Assembly: GCF_000730385.1 (NCBI RefSeq)
Contig: NZ_CP008849.1
Coordinates: 496,001 to 560,000, forward strand
Length of the DNA stretch: 64,000 nucleotides
Direction of reading: 5' to 3'
Origin: Alteromonas australica
GTDB lineage: Bacteria > Pseudomonadota > Gammaproteobacteria > Enterobacterales > Alteromonadaceae
In this document: piece by piece, positions 19,291-30,058 of the stretch
Numbering within the stretch: position 1 is the first letter of the stretch
Layout of the letters: each line of letters begins with the position of its first letter
Position numbers and translations under genes: made by a program
Notes under the pieces: model-generated
Told to the model about the DNA's origin: nothing
What the model saw: the letters and a program-made list of their open reading frames with translations, nothing else
Databases searched by the model: none

Positions 19291-20682
19291 TTATGGCGTA
19301 TTGCTACCTTGAGTGCTTTTAGCAACTTCTTCTAGCACTTGTGCGCCACCCTTAATGAAGGCGTCACTTTTGGTAGGGTAATCAGGCAGGTTTCTCATGG
19401 ATTCTCTGGCTTCAGCAAGGCTATTCAATGGCCGATTAAAAATCATCACATACCAGTTGCCACCGTAGCGTTGTGTGGTGTAGACATGGGTAATGTCAGT
19501 AAGTTGGTGCGCGTCAATAAAGTTTTCTATGGCCGCTTTGTCAGCCATTCCCATCATTTGTACCACGTAGTGTTCGGGCTTAAGCCATTGGGCTATCGAC
19601 GGGTACTGAGCGCTATGGGTAGCGCTATTATCATTGTCGCCAGCGACAATGTCTGATGGTTCTTCAAAAGAGGTAACCTTTGGCGTCTTTGGAGCGCTAG
19701 CCGCAGAGGCTGGGTTTTCTTGCGTATCCGAGGTAACTTGCTCGTCACCTTTTATTTCTGTGGTTGAGCTTTCAGTTTGAGCATTTAGGTTGCCAAGCGC
19801 TTGCTGCCAGTCAGTAATTAACGGTGATGCCGGCTGTGAAGGTGAACCGTCTGTGGTTTCCGATGCTTGGGGATTGACTTCATCGAGCTCATCATTCGCA
19901 AGGGGGGCTAATTTATCATAAGCGGAACCGGGAGCCACCATAGGAGCTTCAGGCGACGACGTGGTTTCGATGGGCTCAAACAAAGAGGAAATTGCACCGC
20001 CATATTGCCAGGCCACTAGCCCGCCAAAAGTGAGTAAAAAAACAATGCCCAACGCAATATATAGCCAAGGGGATGACAGAGGAATTTTGGTTGCTGCGGC
20101 CAAGGGGATCTTGCGTTTATCTAAATGCGCTTGAAAGGCCGCTCGTCGCTCAGCCATCATTTGATCGAGTTCAGACGCGGGTTTTTCTAACGAAATGGAT
20201 TGGCTGCTAATTAACAAGGGTGTTTGGGTGTTTTTGGCGGGTAGCCATTGCTTTGCTTTTTCTGCCCACTGGGTTTGGGCAAATAGCAGAACATTCAAAT
20301 GCTGTTTGTTGCCCGCAAAGCGGCTTTGCAAGACCAGGTCCCATAGCTCTTGCAGCAATTTGTCAGGGATGTGCTGTGCTTGTGTAATGGCAATCAATAT
20401 GGGGCCGTCGAAATCATTGAGTGACGAAAGCAATTCATTCAATGGACGAACAAAGCTTCCAACCACCTGGCCGAGTAGTTGACGGCACAGTTGGCGACGA
20501 TAGTCAGAAATGTCCATGTCTGCGTCGGCGGTGAGGTAGGCAATTTCTGTATCGTCGTGTTGTTGAAAAACGAAGGCTTCTAAGGTTTTCTGCTGTTCAG
20601 CAATAGAATCACCACTGATAAAAATCAGTTGTGATGAATAGTTAACCAGATATTCAAGACGTTCATGCAGTTCACTTTGCAT
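19291..20682 (-). CDS. damX: SPOR-domain cell-division protein DamX
   Basis: A 463-aa bitopic inner-membrane protein. The cytoplasmic N-terminus resembles an AAA-type domain but with a degenerate P-loop (ISGDSIAEQQ), followed by one transmembrane helix at about 206-227, an acidic Ser/Pro-rich periplasmic linker (about 235-365) and a C-terminal SPOR domain (about 370-450, HYVVQMMGMADKAAIENFI) that binds denuded peptidoglycan at the septum. Position between aroB and dam is the conserved arrangement. Confidence 0.9.
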   Translation of the reverse strand: MQSELHERLEYLVNYSSQLIFISGDSIAEQQKTLEAFVFQQHDDTEIAYLTADADMDISDYRRQLCRQLLGQVVGSFVRPLNELLSSLNDFDGPILIAITQAQHIPDKLLQELWDLVLQSRFAGNKQHLNVLLFAQTQWAEKAKQWLPAKNTQTPLLISSQSISLEKPASELDQMMAERRAAFQAHLDKRKIPLAAATKIPLSSPWLYIALGIVFLLTFGGLVAWQYGGAISSLFEPIETTSSPEAPMVAPGSAYDKLAPLANDELDEVNPQASETTDGSPSQPASPLITDWQQALGNLNAQTESSTTEIKGDEQVTSDTQENPASAASAPKTPKVTSFEEPSDIVAGDNDNSATHSAQYPSIAQWLKPEHYVVQMMGMADKAAIENFIDAHQLTDITHVYTTQRYGGNWYVMIFNRPLNSLAEARESMRNLPDYPTKSDAFIKGGAQVLEEVAKSTQGSNTP

Positions 20683-20757
20683 GTCGTAAAGCCCCGTTGT
20701 TCGTTAGCCAAGTGCTAACCTTAGAAAAAGTGCGCTAATTCAAGCGCTAGGCTTGAA

Positions 20758-21822
20758 TTAGAGAATGTTGGCCAGTATGTCGTTGGTCACGTCTTTTGTG
20801 ACTATGGCAGTGCCCATGCCTTTAGGAAGTACAAAGCGAATATTTCCCGCCTCTACTTTCTTATCCCGTTTCATGTGCTTAACATAGTCGTCCATGCCCA
20901 TACTGGATGGCCCTTCAACAGGTAACGAAAATGCACTCATCAAGGTACGTACGCGACGGGTTTCTGACGATGTAAACCAACCTAACTGCTCAGCAGCTAA
21001 ACAAGCAAGGATAGTACCAGCTGCTACCGCTTCGCCATGAAGCCAGTTGCCATAGCCCTGTTCAGCTTCAATGGCGTGACCAAAAGTGTGACCTAAGTTT
21101 AGAATTGCGCGCAGCCCACCTTCTTTTTCATCTTTGGCTACCACTTCTGCTTTTATCTCGCAGCAACGTTTAATGGTGTCGCTTAATACATGGGTGTCTA
21201 GCGCTTTTAATGCGTCGATGTGCGTTTCTAACCATGCAAAGAATGGGGCATCGTAAATAATTCCGTATTTAATCACCTCAGCCATGCCGGCGGCAAACTC
21301 TCGCTCGGGTAAGGTCGTTAAAGAGTCTGTGTCAATTGCCACAAACACCGGCTGATAAAAGGCGCCAATCATGTTTTTGCCTAACGGGTGATTGACCGCG
21401 GTTTTCCCGCCTACAGAGGAGTCGACCTGGGATAGCAAGGTGGTGGGAACTTGGATGAAAGGCACGCCGCGTTGATAGGTCGCTGCCACAAAACCGCAAA
21501 GATCCCCTATAACACCGCCGCCAAGGGCTATAAGCGTGGTGTCGCGGGCAGCGTTGAGTTCTAGTAATCGCGTCATGACCACTTCAAACTGAGCGAGGTT
21601 TTTGTGCTGTTCGCCATCAGGAAGCACGATGGTTTCAACCCGAACGTCACCGCAAGCGCGTTTGGCTTTTTCTAAATAGAGAGGCGCAACCGTTTCGTTT
21701 GTGACGATGACGGCTAAAGGCCCTTTGATGTACGACGCAAAAAGGCCGGATTGCGATAACAACCCAGCCTCAATATGTATAGGATAGCTACGTTCTCCAA
21801 GTTCCACAGTTAAGGTTGACAT
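20758..21822 (-). CDS. aroB: 3-dehydroquinate synthase
   Basis: Second enzyme of the shikimate pathway: NAD- and metal-dependent cyclisation of DAHP to 3-dehydroquinate. 354 aa. Diagnostic segments: [64 protein letters not shown] and [11 protein letters not shown] with the metal-binding histidines. Directly follows aroK (37-bp gap) in the pil-aro-damX-dam cluster. Confidence 0.97.
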   Translation of the reverse strand: MSTLTVELGERSYPIHIEAGLLSQSGLFASYIKGPLAVIVTNETVAPLYLEKAKRACGDVRVETIVLPDGEQHKNLAQFEVVMTRLLELNAARDTTLIALGGGVIGDLCGFVAATYQRGVPFIQVPTTLLSQVDSSVGGKTAVNHPLGKNMIGAFYQPVFVAIDTDSLTTLPEREFAAGMAEVIKYGIIYDAPFFAWLETHIDALKALDTHVLSDTIKRCCEIKAEVVAKDEKEGGLRAILNLGHTFGHAIEAEQGYGNWLHGEAVAAGTILACLAAEQLGWFTSSETRRVRTLMSAFSLPVEGPSSMGMDDYVKHMKRDKKVEAGNIRFVLPKGMGTAIVTKDVTNDILANIL

Positions 21823-21859
21823 GGGCGCAGCACCTCCTAAAAATATTTTTGTTAGCTAA

Positions 21860-22375
21860 TTAAAGACCAATTTTACTGATGATTTGGTTCGCAACAGCGC
21901 GAGCGGATTGGTCATCGGTATCCACGACATAATCTGCTACTTCTTCGTACAAAGGGTTACGAAGGTCTGCAAGATCGCGAAGTACTTGTTCAGGATCGTT
22001 ATTTTGCAGTAATGGACGACGCTTATCACGCTGTGTACGAGCAACTTGTTTGTCGATAGTCGTTTGAAGGTAAACCACAATACCACGAGCAGACAAGCGA
22101 TTGCGCACGGCTTTCGTTACAATCGAGCCACCACCAGTAGCAAGCACAATACCTTGCTTATCGGTTAGGTCATTGATAACGGTTTCTTCACGTTTGCGGA
22201 ACCCGTCTTCACCTTCTAGATCAAAAATCCAGGCAATATCAGCCCCAGTACGGCGCTCTATTTCCTGATCGGAATCATAAAAGTCTAGGTGAAGTTCGTC
22301 TGCTAGGTGTCTACCAATGGTGCTTTTACCAGCGCCCATAGGCCCAACCAAAAAGATATTACGTTTTTCAGCCAT
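21860..22375 (-). CDS. aroK: Shikimate kinase I
   Basis: Phosphorylates shikimate at O3 with ATP. 171 aa with Walker A GPMGAGKS (11-18), the shikimate-binding [18 protein letters not shown] segment and the LID region RDKRRPLLQ. Upstream lies a 273-bp gap to pilQ without a clear ORF, so aroK may have its own promoter while aroK-aroB stay together. Confidence 0.97.
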   Translation of the reverse strand: MAEKRNIFLVGPMGAGKSTIGRHLADELHLDFYDSDQEIERRTGADIAWIFDLEGEDGFRKREETVINDLTDKQGIVLATGGGSIVTKAVRNRLSARGIVVYLQTTIDKQVARTQRDKRRPLLQNNDPEQVLRDLADLRNPLYEEVADYVVDTDDQSARAVANQIISKIGL

Positions 22376-22648
22376 ATTTGCTTATATCACAACTTAATCA
22401 TGTTAGGGGCAGTGCACTGTTGCCTTACCAGCCTACCCATTGACTCGTGCCTATTTAGTGTCCAATAAGCACCACTCCTTAAACCTCGCTTAAATTTCGA
22501 GAGCGCGATTATCTCAGTTTCTCGCAAGGGGTTGCAAGTATTGTTGAAAACTATTAGCCCTAATATGGGAAAAACACCCGCTGAGTTCGCAAATTAGCCG
22601 TGAGGAAGTTGCCGTAGAATGTTGTTTATTTCTATGATTTTCAATTTG

Positions 22649-24418
22649 TTACGGTCTTTCCATGACAATTTTCGGTGTCACGAAAATAAGTAATTCTCGT
22701 TTTTCTTGAAGGACAGAAGTATTGCGAAATAATGCGCCGACCAGAGGCAAATCGCCAAAAACAGGCACTTTCGTCACGCCATCTGAGCTGGTTTGCTGAA
22801 ATATACCCCCTAAAACGATGGTCTCACCATTCTCTACCAGCACTTGAGTTTTGATCTCTTGCGTATCAATGGCGACTGCTTCGCCGGTGGAGGTAGAGAC
22901 GGTTTCACCGCGGGTATCTTGGGTGACTACTAAATCTAAAATAATACGGTTGTCCGGGGTGATATGCGGCGTAACTTTGAGTGATAACACGGCTTTTTTG
23001 AACTCTACTGAGGTGGCACCACTCGATGTGGCTTGAACATAGGGAATTTCAGTACCTTGTTCAATGTACGCTTCCTGCTGATTGGCCACAGTAATTCGTG
23101 GGCTAGCGATAATTTCGCCTTTGTTCTCAGATTCCAATGCAGATAACTCTAAATCCAAAATAGTGCCATCAATTAAGCTGGCTATTTGAAAGCCGATGGT
23201 ACCTGCCGCTCCCGAAACAGGTAAATTGACGTTGAGTCTATCATCAATACTCGGCACCACACCGCTCGCAATGGTGTCCGCCCCTTCTAAACTACCTGAA
23301 ACGCCATTGTCGTCTTGTCTATCACTGAACCCCCATCTAACACCGAGTTGCTCGTCGACATTATCAAGTACAGTGACCATACGGCTTTCTATGAGCACTT
23401 GTTTCACTGGGATATCAAGAGCATCAATCATCTTCCGTGCTTGATCAATGGATAATAGGGTATCGCGAATTAATAGCGTATTGGTTCTTTCATCTACAGT
23501 AACCGCGCCTCGGTCAGATAAAATCCCGCCTTCGGGAGATTTCAATATGCTGGCGAGGGAAGCCGCTTTAGCGTAGTTAACCGAGATGTTGACCGTGTGC
23601 AAGGGCGCTAAATCAGAGACTTGCTTTTTAGATTGCAGCGCTTGCGTTTCTCTGGCCATTAATTCTTCGGTAGGGGCAATCAGTAAAATGTTTCCTTCTA
23701 GGCGTTTATCTAAGCCTCTTACACGAAGGATCATATCTAGCGCTTGATCCCAAGGCACGCCTGATAGACTAATAGTGACGTTTCCATTTACCGTGTCAGT
23801 GGTCACTAAATTGAAGTTATTGACCTGAGCTATTATTTGAAGCACTTGGCGTACGGGGACATCTTGGAAGTCTAATGAGATAGGCTTGCCGGTATATTTG
23901 GCTTCGTTTTCTAGTAGGTCTTGTTGCGCCTGCGACATAGGCTGCACTTCCACACGCAATAATCCGTCATTTACCGTATGACGTGCCAAAACGGCACCTT
24001 GGTAGCGAATTTCGATACGGGTATTTTCACCGTCTTGAAACGTCTCTATGGCAGTCACCGGCGTAGCAAACTCAACCACGTTAAGTTCCACTAATTGATC
24101 GTCATCTAATTGAGTATTGGCAAGGGTGACGGTTACTTTGCCCTGCGACTCAATTAATTGCGCAGAAGTTGATGATTCAGAGAGAGATACCAAGATAACC
24201 CCGGTACTGTCGGCATCGCGAGTAAAATCTATCTGTGTCACTCGACCCTGCGACGATAAATCAAGGCGTTGTTGCGGATCAAGGAGGCGCTGCTGTGCCG
24301 CCAGAGTTAGGCCACTGAAAAGAGAAAATAGACACAGAGTAAAAGCCACAATAGCCAGCCAGTACCATGGATTTTTTCGACGGTTTAAGGATTTATTAAA
24401 AATATAACGCTCAGCCAT
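22649..24418 (-). CDS. pilQ: Type IV pilus secretin PilQ
   Basis: Outer-membrane secretin through which the type IV pilus passes. 589 aa, on the short side for PilQ (often about 700): a signal/anchor segment near residues 17-40, one AMIN domain (about 55-155) instead of two, a secretin-N/STN region (ISLDFQDVPVRQVLQIIAQ), an NolW-type domain, and the C-terminal secretin domain ending IVLGGIFQQTSSDGVTKVPVFGDLP-type sequence. Last gene of pilMNOPQ, overlapping pilP by 1 nt. Confidence 0.95.
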   Translation of the reverse strand: MAERYIFNKSLNRRKNPWYWLAIVAFTLCLFSLFSGLTLAAQQRLLDPQQRLDLSSQGRVTQIDFTRDADSTGVILVSLSESSTSAQLIESQGKVTVTLANTQLDDDQLVELNVVEFATPVTAIETFQDGENTRIEIRYQGAVLARHTVNDGLLRVEVQPMSQAQQDLLENEAKYTGKPISLDFQDVPVRQVLQIIAQVNNFNLVTTDTVNGNVTISLSGVPWDQALDMILRVRGLDKRLEGNILLIAPTEELMARETQALQSKKQVSDLAPLHTVNISVNYAKAASLASILKSPEGGILSDRGAVTVDERTNTLLIRDTLLSIDQARKMIDALDIPVKQVLIESRMVTVLDNVDEQLGVRWGFSDRQDDNGVSGSLEGADTIASGVVPSIDDRLNVNLPVSGAAGTIGFQIASLIDGTILDLELSALESENKGEIIASPRITVANQQEAYIEQGTEIPYVQATSSGATSVEFKKAVLSLKVTPHITPDNRIILDLVVTQDTRGETVSTSTGEAVAIDTQEIKTQVLVENGETIVLGGIFQQTSSDGVTKVPVFGDLPLVGALFRNTSVLQEKRELLIFVTPKIVMERP

Positions 24419-24948
24419 TATTGTTCTCCTGCCATTGACGCTAAGGTCAATGTCGCTTCTTTTTTCTGCCAGCAGCCGGCTCCATCTGGCAGTAACTGCT
24501 CTATTATTAGTGTCGTTTTATTAATGTGCTTTAATGTGCCGTAAAATAATCCAATTCGGCTGCCCCGTTGGGCTTTGTGTAAAACACCGTCATTGCTTTG
24601 TATCAGCGCCCAATCTACGCCGTTAGCGGAAAATTGCCCGGAAAAGCTCAATGCATCTAACCCATAAGCTTCTAGTGCTTGTTTAGAGCGCGAAAAATCA
24701 GGCTGCAAACAACTGCCTTGTGGAACCTTTAGTGTAGGCGCGGTTTTATCTTTTGGGCGTACAAAGGGGCTGCGAAGGGAGTGCGCGTCGTAACTAAACG
24801 ACGGGTGCGACTTAAACTCTGGATAGGGTTCAATGTGCACAACGGCTGACGCTTTTACCTGCGCAGTATAGGCTTTGAGGTCGTCAAGCTGAGGTGAGCA
24901 CCCACCCAGCAAAATACACACTACCAACGCATACTTTTGTAGGTTCAT
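24418..24948 (-). CDS. pilP: Type IV pilus lipoprotein PilP
   Basis: 176-aa lipoprotein connecting the PilMNO inner-membrane platform to PilQ. Signal peptide with lipobox LLGGC (Cys16); the C-terminal beta domain contains FVRPKDKTAPTLK and RIGLFYGTLKHINKTTL. Overlaps pilO by 4 nt and pilQ by 1 nt, indicating translational coupling. Confidence 0.94.
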   Translation of the reverse strand: MNLQKYALVVCILLGGCSPQLDDLKAYTAQVKASAVVHIEPYPEFKSHPSFSYDAHSLRSPFVRPKDKTAPTLKVPQGSCLQPDFSRSKQALEAYGLDALSFSGQFSANGVDWALIQSNDGVLHKAQRGSRIGLFYGTLKHINKTTLIIEQLLPDGAGCWQKKEATLTLASMAGEQ

Positions 24949-25556
24949 GGCGTCACTCCACGATTAGGCGAGCTATTTTCAGAGCGATACGTTTTGGCTT
25001 GTAGTTGTAGGCTTAAACCCGATGATGTTTGGGTCATTGAAAAGTCGTGAAGGGTGACAATACGAGGCAAATCAGCCACTTTGGAAACAAATTCACCAAA
25101 GTTGTGATAGCCACCAGAAACTTCCATTTCTATGGGAAGTTCAGTGTAAAACTCTTTGGGCACTTCTTTTTGCCAGTTTAGCAACTCAAAGGTCAGTCCT
25201 GACGTGGTGCCCGCAAACGTAATATCATCAAGCAGACCCGGAGTTTCATTGTTGGTGGGCAAACTTTTTAGCATCGATGAGAAGTCTTTTTCTATTCGCG
25301 CCAGTTGCGCCTTGTACGCTGATAAATTCACTGCGATGCGATACTTAGCTTCAAATTGCAATTTCAGTTGCTCTTCTTTTAATTCTGCCGCATCCAATAT
25401 GGGAAGTTTTGGACTGACAATTAAAAAATAGCAGAGGGTGGCTACCAATAGGGCCACAAACAAGCCAACAACAATTCGAATTTCTTTTGGCCAGATGGCC
25501 ACCTGATCAAATTCTAGTTCGTTGAGCTCTTTTAATTTACTAAAATCAAACGCCAT
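24945..25556 (-). CDS. pilO: Type IV pilus assembly protein PilO
   Basis: 203-aa bitopic protein: short cytoplasmic N-terminus, one transmembrane helix (about 27-49, IRIVVGLFVALLVATLCYFLIV), a coiled coil (about 60-100) and a ferredoxin-like periplasmic domain. Forms a heterodimer with PilN in the alignment complex. Overlaps pilN by 1 nt and pilP by 4 nt. Confidence 0.94.
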   Translation of the reverse strand: MAFDFSKLKELNELEFDQVAIWPKEIRIVVGLFVALLVATLCYFLIVSPKLPILDAAELKEEQLKLQFEAKYRIAVNLSAYKAQLARIEKDFSSMLKSLPTNNETPGLLDDITFAGTTSGLTFELLNWQKEVPKEFYTELPIEMEVSGGYHNFGEFVSKVADLPRIVTLHDFSMTQTSSGLSLQLQAKTYRSENSSPNRGVTP

Positions 25557-26137
25557 TATTTCTGTCCTTCATTGATGGCCACTTTGGGTGGTGCGACAGT
25601 GGGACTTATCATAAACGTCAGGGTGAAGTGATTGATGGCTCTTGATGTGGCAGAGTCAGCTTTAATAGAAGAGAGTTCTGGATTGATAAACACGGAAGAC
25701 ATTTCTAGTCTTCTCATAAAATCTGACAAATGGTTGTTCGAGTCACTGGTGCCTTCAATTTTTATATGATTCCCGGTGCGCTGCATTACACGAAATGACA
25801 CACCAGCGGGAACCAGTCGCGCTAATTCATCAAAAACAATAGGTGATACATTTCGGCTGGCTTGCAGTTGCTCGATGAGCACCATACGTTGCTCGATGGC
25901 GTTTTTGCTTTCTTTTATTTTTTGAATTTCAGCAATTTGCGCGTCAAGCAGGGATATTTCTCGCTGTAAGTACTGATTTCGCGTGTTTTGGTGGCTAACC
26001 GCTTGGTCGATGGCTTGCCCTATAAACCAAAACACAAGCCCAACGATAGCTGCGGTAGCGACCAGCCCCGCCAGATATTGCTGCTTCTGATATTGGCGTT
26101 GCTTCTCACGCCAAGGGAGTAAGTTTACATATGCCAT
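25556..26137 (-). CDS. pilN: Type IV pilus assembly protein PilN
   Basis: 193-aa bitopic inner-membrane protein. The N-terminal INLLPWR-type motif, here YVNLLPWREKQR, binds the PilM groove; one transmembrane helix (about 22-43) and a coiled coil (50-90) precede the periplasmic domain. Starts inside the 3' end of pilM (13-nt overlap). Confidence 0.95.
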   Translation of the reverse strand: MAYVNLLPWREKQRQYQKQQYLAGLVATAAIVGLVFWFIGQAIDQAVSHQNTRNQYLQREISLLDAQIAEIQKIKESKNAIEQRMVLIEQLQASRNVSPIVFDELARLVPAGVSFRVMQRTGNHIKIEGTSDSNNHLSDFMRRLEMSSVFINPELSSIKADSATSRAINHFTLTFMISPTVAPPKVAINEGQK

Positions 26138-27192
26138 GTAGTAAAACTCCGGCTTGCTAGGCCAGCGGCAATGGCGAGTTGGGGGGCAATACGAGTCAAG
26201 CGCGCTGCATCTAATTTGTCACTGATTTTCATGGTTGAAAAAGGGTTGAAGGCTTCAATGTCCAGTGCCAAATCTTGTTGCAGAATATCAATAAGGGGAG
26301 TGATGGTTGCTGCCCCACCTGTCATTAGCAGTTTGGCGGGGCGTTCAGCATGCAGCGTTGACATATACATTTGCAACGCGCGATTGATATTTTGTTGTAA
26401 GTTGGCAGCAAAGAGGGGCAGAGTGTCGTCTTTCCACTGTTCAGAAAGGGTACCTTCTAAGAGTTGCCTTTCAACGTCGTCTCTCTCAATCATATGAATG
26501 GCACTAATGTCGTTAATTAGCTGGTTGAGCCCGAATCCATGCTCTTTGTTGTAAACCACTTCGCCGTGATGGACAACACACACTTGCAGTAAAGACGCGC
26601 CAATATTTATACAGCAAATGGGTTGGTCTTGCGCGCCACTTGTATAAAAATAGTCAATTGCGTTGCCAAGCGCGAAATTTTCGACATCCACGACCTTGGG
26701 TTCGAAGTTCGCTTCTCTTGCTAATAGCAAACGACTGTCCACAAGCTCTTTATGTGCTGCAGTTAACAGAACATTGATTTTTCCAGCGTATGCTTCGCTT
26801 GGGCCGAGCTCTTCGAAATCCAAATAAACCTCTTCTATCGGATAAGGAATCAGGCTGTCGGCCTCTATTTCAATTTGGCTTTCCAGTTCATGGTCGTTCT
26901 GTTCGGGTGACATATGCACCACTTTATTAATGACAGAACTACCTGCTACCGCCACACACGCATGCTTCAACTTAGTTTTCAGGCTACTTCTTACTTTTTT
27001 CAACGCTAAACTAACCGCTTCGTAATCCTTAATATCACGTTCAGAAAATGCGGTTTTACTGATAGACTCACAGGCATAACCTTGTAAAACGAAACCGTCA
27101 CTAGATTGTTCTATCCACACTGCTTTTATTTGACGCGTACCTATATCTAGACCCACGATGGGAGGTAGCTTTTTCTTGAACAGTGATTTCAT
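26125..27192 (-). CDS. pilM: Type IV pilus assembly protein PilM
   Basis: Cytoplasmic actin/FtsA-like ATPase that anchors the pilus alignment complex through PilN. The start at 27192 (MKSLFKKKLPPIVGLDIGTRQIK, 355 aa) is preferred to an upstream in-frame ATG at 27234 because it gives the conserved N-terminus. Nucleotide-binding signatures GLDIGTRQIKAV and LLMTGGAATI are present. First gene of pilMNOPQ, divergent from mrcA across 139 bp. Confidence 0.94.
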   Translation of the reverse strand: MKSLFKKKLPPIVGLDIGTRQIKAVWIEQSSDGFVLQGYACESISKTAFSERDIKDYEAVSLALKKVRSSLKTKLKHACVAVAGSSVINKVVHMSPEQNDHELESQIEIEADSLIPYPIEEVYLDFEELGPSEAYAGKINVLLTAAHKELVDSRLLLAREANFEPKVVDVENFALGNAIDYFYTSGAQDQPICCINIGASLLQVCVVHHGEVVYNKEHGFGLNQLINDISAIHMIERDDVERQLLEGTLSEQWKDDTLPLFAANLQQNINRALQMYMSTLHAERPAKLLMTGGAATITPLIDILQQDLALDIEAFNPFSTMKISDKLDAARLTRIAPQLAIAAGLASRSFTTWHM

Positions 27193-27331
27193 TAACAAGT
27201 GTCCGGTTTCAAAGGTAGTTGCTCTAAAGTACAATATTACTTAATTTTTTTTCTAAGTATGGTTCTATAGAAAACACATACGTATGAAAATATACGTCAT
27301 ATCCACAAAAATGCCTTGGTAATCGTAAACA

Positions 27332-29989
27332 GTGAAGTTCATTAAACCGCTTTTGTTATTCGTTTTTCTTTCTGGCCTACTTGGTTGTGCTGCACTTGTG
27401 GGTATCTACTTTTATATCAAACCAGACCTACCTAGTGTCACTGTACTGAAGGACGTTCGTCTCCAAACCCCCATGCAAATTTACACCAACGATGGAAAAT
27501 TGATTTCCCAATACGGTGTGAAACGACGGATCCCCGTTAAACTTGATGAAGTGCCCGAACAATTAATCCACGCTATTTTGGCCACTGAAGATAGCCGTTT
27601 TTACGAACACCACGGAATAGACCCTATAGGTATCGCCCGAGCCGCGGTGAGTTTGTTGCTAACGGGAGAAAAAAAGCAGGGCGCAAGTACGCTGACTATG
27701 CAGCTAGCGAGAGGGTTCTTTTTAACTAGAGAAAAAACCTACATCCGTAAAGTTAAAGAGATCTTTATCGCTTGGCACATGGAGCAGGTACTTACAAAAG
27801 AAGAAATATTAGAGCTGTACCTTAATAAAGTAGAGCTAGGCCATCGTTCTTTTGGATTTGGTGCCGCCGCACAGGTCTATTACGGCAAGCCGCTGACAGA
27901 GTTAACGTTAGCGCAAATTGCTACTATTGCGGGTTTGCCTAAAGCGCCTTCGGTACTGAACCCTATTAGCGGCCCTGAACGTTCTGTTGAGCGTCGACGT
28001 GTTGTGCTGTTACGTATGCTTGATGAAAACTATATTACACAGCAAGAGTTTGAAGAGGCTGCGAGTATGCCGGTAACGGCAAAAAAGCATGGCGCAGAAA
28101 TAGAAGTAGACGCGCCCTATCTTGCTGACATTATTTATAACGAGATGGTGGAAATATACGGCAAGGAAGAGGCTGAAACGGGGGGGTATCAGGTGTACGC
28201 TACTGCCACATCAGATATGCAATTAGCTGCACAAAAAGCGGTAGTAAGAAACCTCCATGATTACGATGAACGTCACGGTTATAAAGGGCCTCTAGGTTAC
28301 CTCTTCAATGCGCCAGAGGTTAACGAAGGTGATGATCCACTACCGACTTTAAATTTAAGTTTTGATATTAGCGATAAGCAGACACCAAGCGACTGGACAG
28401 AGGACGGGTTCTTACGGGTACTAAGAGAAGTGCCTTATATTAAGCCCTTAGTGCCAGCTGTGGTGACAGGAATGAGCGAGCAATCCATTACTGTTTTTGA
28501 TGTTAATGGCAACACCCGTACCATTGAATGGGCCGGGTTAGATTGGGCAAGACGCTACATAACAGACTTTAGGCAAAGTAACGAACCAGAAGTCGCCGCA
28601 GATATCACCCAGCCCGGTGCCGTTATTTATATTCGTGAGCAAGAAGGCCAATGGCGAATTTCTCAGTTACCCGAAGTCAGTGGTGCTTTTATTGCGTTAA
28701 ACCCTAAAAATGGCGCGGTTGAAGCAGTTGTGGGCGGCTACAGCTTTTATCAAAGTCAATTTAATCGAGCAACACAAGCAAAACGGCAAGTGGGTTCAAA
28801 CATCAAGCCTTTTGTTTATTCCGCAGCCATCGACAGTGGCTATACCCTTGCTAGTATTATTAATGATGCCCCTATCAATCAGTGGAACGCCGCCACCGGA
28901 GTGGCGTGGCGACCGCAAAATTCACCCGCGGAATATGATGGCCCTATTCGCATGCGCAAAGCACTGGGTAAATCTAAAAACGTGGTGTCGGTACGCTTGC
29001 TCAGAGGCGTGGGTTTACGTAATACCGTTGATTACCTAACACGATTTGGTTTTGATGCCGATGACATTCCTTTAGATGAAACCGTGTCTTTGGGCTCGAG
29101 CTCGCATACACCGCTCGAAGTGGTGAGAGGGATGGCTGTTATTGCAAATGGTGGCTACCTTGTGAACCCGCACTTTATTAGCAAAGTGTTGGATGAAAAT
29201 GGCACCGAACTGTGGAAAGCAAACCCTGTTTGGGCTTGTGAGGCCTGCACTAAAGGTGTAGCGCCTGATAATACGTTGGATGAGAACGAAGAAGCTGATA
29301 TTGAAGCGCTTCTTGAAGCCCAGCTAAATCAAGATGTGACCTTGGCCGAAGGGCCGCAAGAGGATAAGCCCATTGCGCCTCAAGTTATTACGCCACAAAA
29401 TGCCTTTTTAGTGGCGGAAATGATGCGTACAGCGGTTCGAGCCAATGGTAACTGGAACAAGAAAACTTACTGGTTAGGCACCGGATGGCGTGCACGTAAT
29501 ATTTTGCAGCGTACGGATATTGCGGGAAAAACCGGTACGACTAACGATTCTCGAGATACTTGGTTTAGTGGCTTTCATAAAGACATCGTTGCAACCGCCT
29601 GGGTGGGTTTCGATAACATGGGCCGTCAACTGGGCAGAGCCACCCGTAATCAGAATTTAGTCAACCGCAACCCTGAGAAGTTTAACTGGATAGGTAACGC
29701 ATTAATTGGCACCGAAGATGGGGCGAAAGCAGCCGGCCCAGCGTGGATCCGCTTTATGCAGTATGCCCTGGCGGATAAACCGCATTCGCCAATGCCGGTA
29801 CCGGAAAAAATTGTGCGAATTCGGATTGATCGTACCAGTGGGAAGTTGACCCGCAGGACAGACCATACGACACTATTCGAATATTTTCTGCAAGGCACTG
29901 AACCCAAGTCGTACGTGAGAGATGACGAGGTTATTGACCCTGCTGAAAAGAACACTGTCACTCGGCCTGAGCCGGAAGAAATATTTTAG
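27332..29989 (+). CDS. mrcA: Penicillin-binding protein 1A
   Basis: Bifunctional class-A PBP building peptidoglycan. 885 aa: N-terminal membrane anchor (about 5-27), GT51 glycosyltransferase domain with EDSRFYEHHGIDP and GASTLTMQLAR, an OB-like insert, and the transpeptidase domain with SxxK (SNIK in GSNIKPFVYSAA), SKN in GKSKNVVS and KTGTTND. Starts with GTG at 27332. Divergent from the pil operon, the usual arrangement in gammaproteobacteria. Confidence 0.96.
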   Translation: MKFIKPLLLFVFLSGLLGCAALVGIYFYIKPDLPSVTVLKDVRLQTPMQIYTNDGKLISQYGVKRRIPVKLDEVPEQLIHAILATEDSRFYEHHGIDPIGIARAAVSLLLTGEKKQGASTLTMQLARGFFLTREKTYIRKVKEIFIAWHMEQVLTKEEILELYLNKVELGHRSFGFGAAAQVYYGKPLTELTLAQIATIAGLPKAPSVLNPISGPERSVERRRVVLLRMLDENYITQQEFEEAASMPVTAKKHGAEIEVDAPYLADIIYNEMVEIYGKEEAETGGYQVYATATSDMQLAAQKAVVRNLHDYDERHGYKGPLGYLFNAPEVNEGDDPLPTLNLSFDISDKQTPSDWTEDGFLRVLREVPYIKPLVPAVVTGMSEQSITVFDVNGNTRTIEWAGLDWARRYITDFRQSNEPEVAADITQPGAVIYIREQEGQWRISQLPEVSGAFIALNPKNGAVEAVVGGYSFYQSQFNRATQAKRQVGSNIKPFVYSAAIDSGYTLASIINDAPINQWNAATGVAWRPQNSPAEYDGPIRMRKALGKSKNVVSVRLLRGVGLRNTVDYLTRFGFDADDIPLDETVSLGSSSHTPLEVVRGMAVIANGGYLVNPHFISKVLDENGTELWKANPVWACEACTKGVAPDNTLDENEEADIEALLEAQLNQDVTLAEGPQEDKPIAPQVITPQNAFLVAEMMRTAVRANGNWNKKTYWLGTGWRARNILQRTDIAGKTGTTNDSRDTWFSGFHKDIVATAWVGFDNMGRQLGRATRNQNLVNRNPEKFNWIGNALIGTEDGAKAAGPAWIRFMQYALADKPHSPMPVPEKIVRIRIDRTSGKLTRRTDHTTLFEYFLQGTEPKSYVRDDEVIDPAEKNTVTRPEPEEIF

Positions 29990-30058
29990 TACAGCGTGTG
30001 TGATAAACACGCGCTAGAGGCTCGGGCAAAATTGCCTAAATACTCAGTCGGATTACCC

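Noticed and set aside
29996..30058. GTG start for maeA giving 21 extra residues
   Set aside because: The extension is not family-like, and ATG 30059 gives the standard length and N-terminus.
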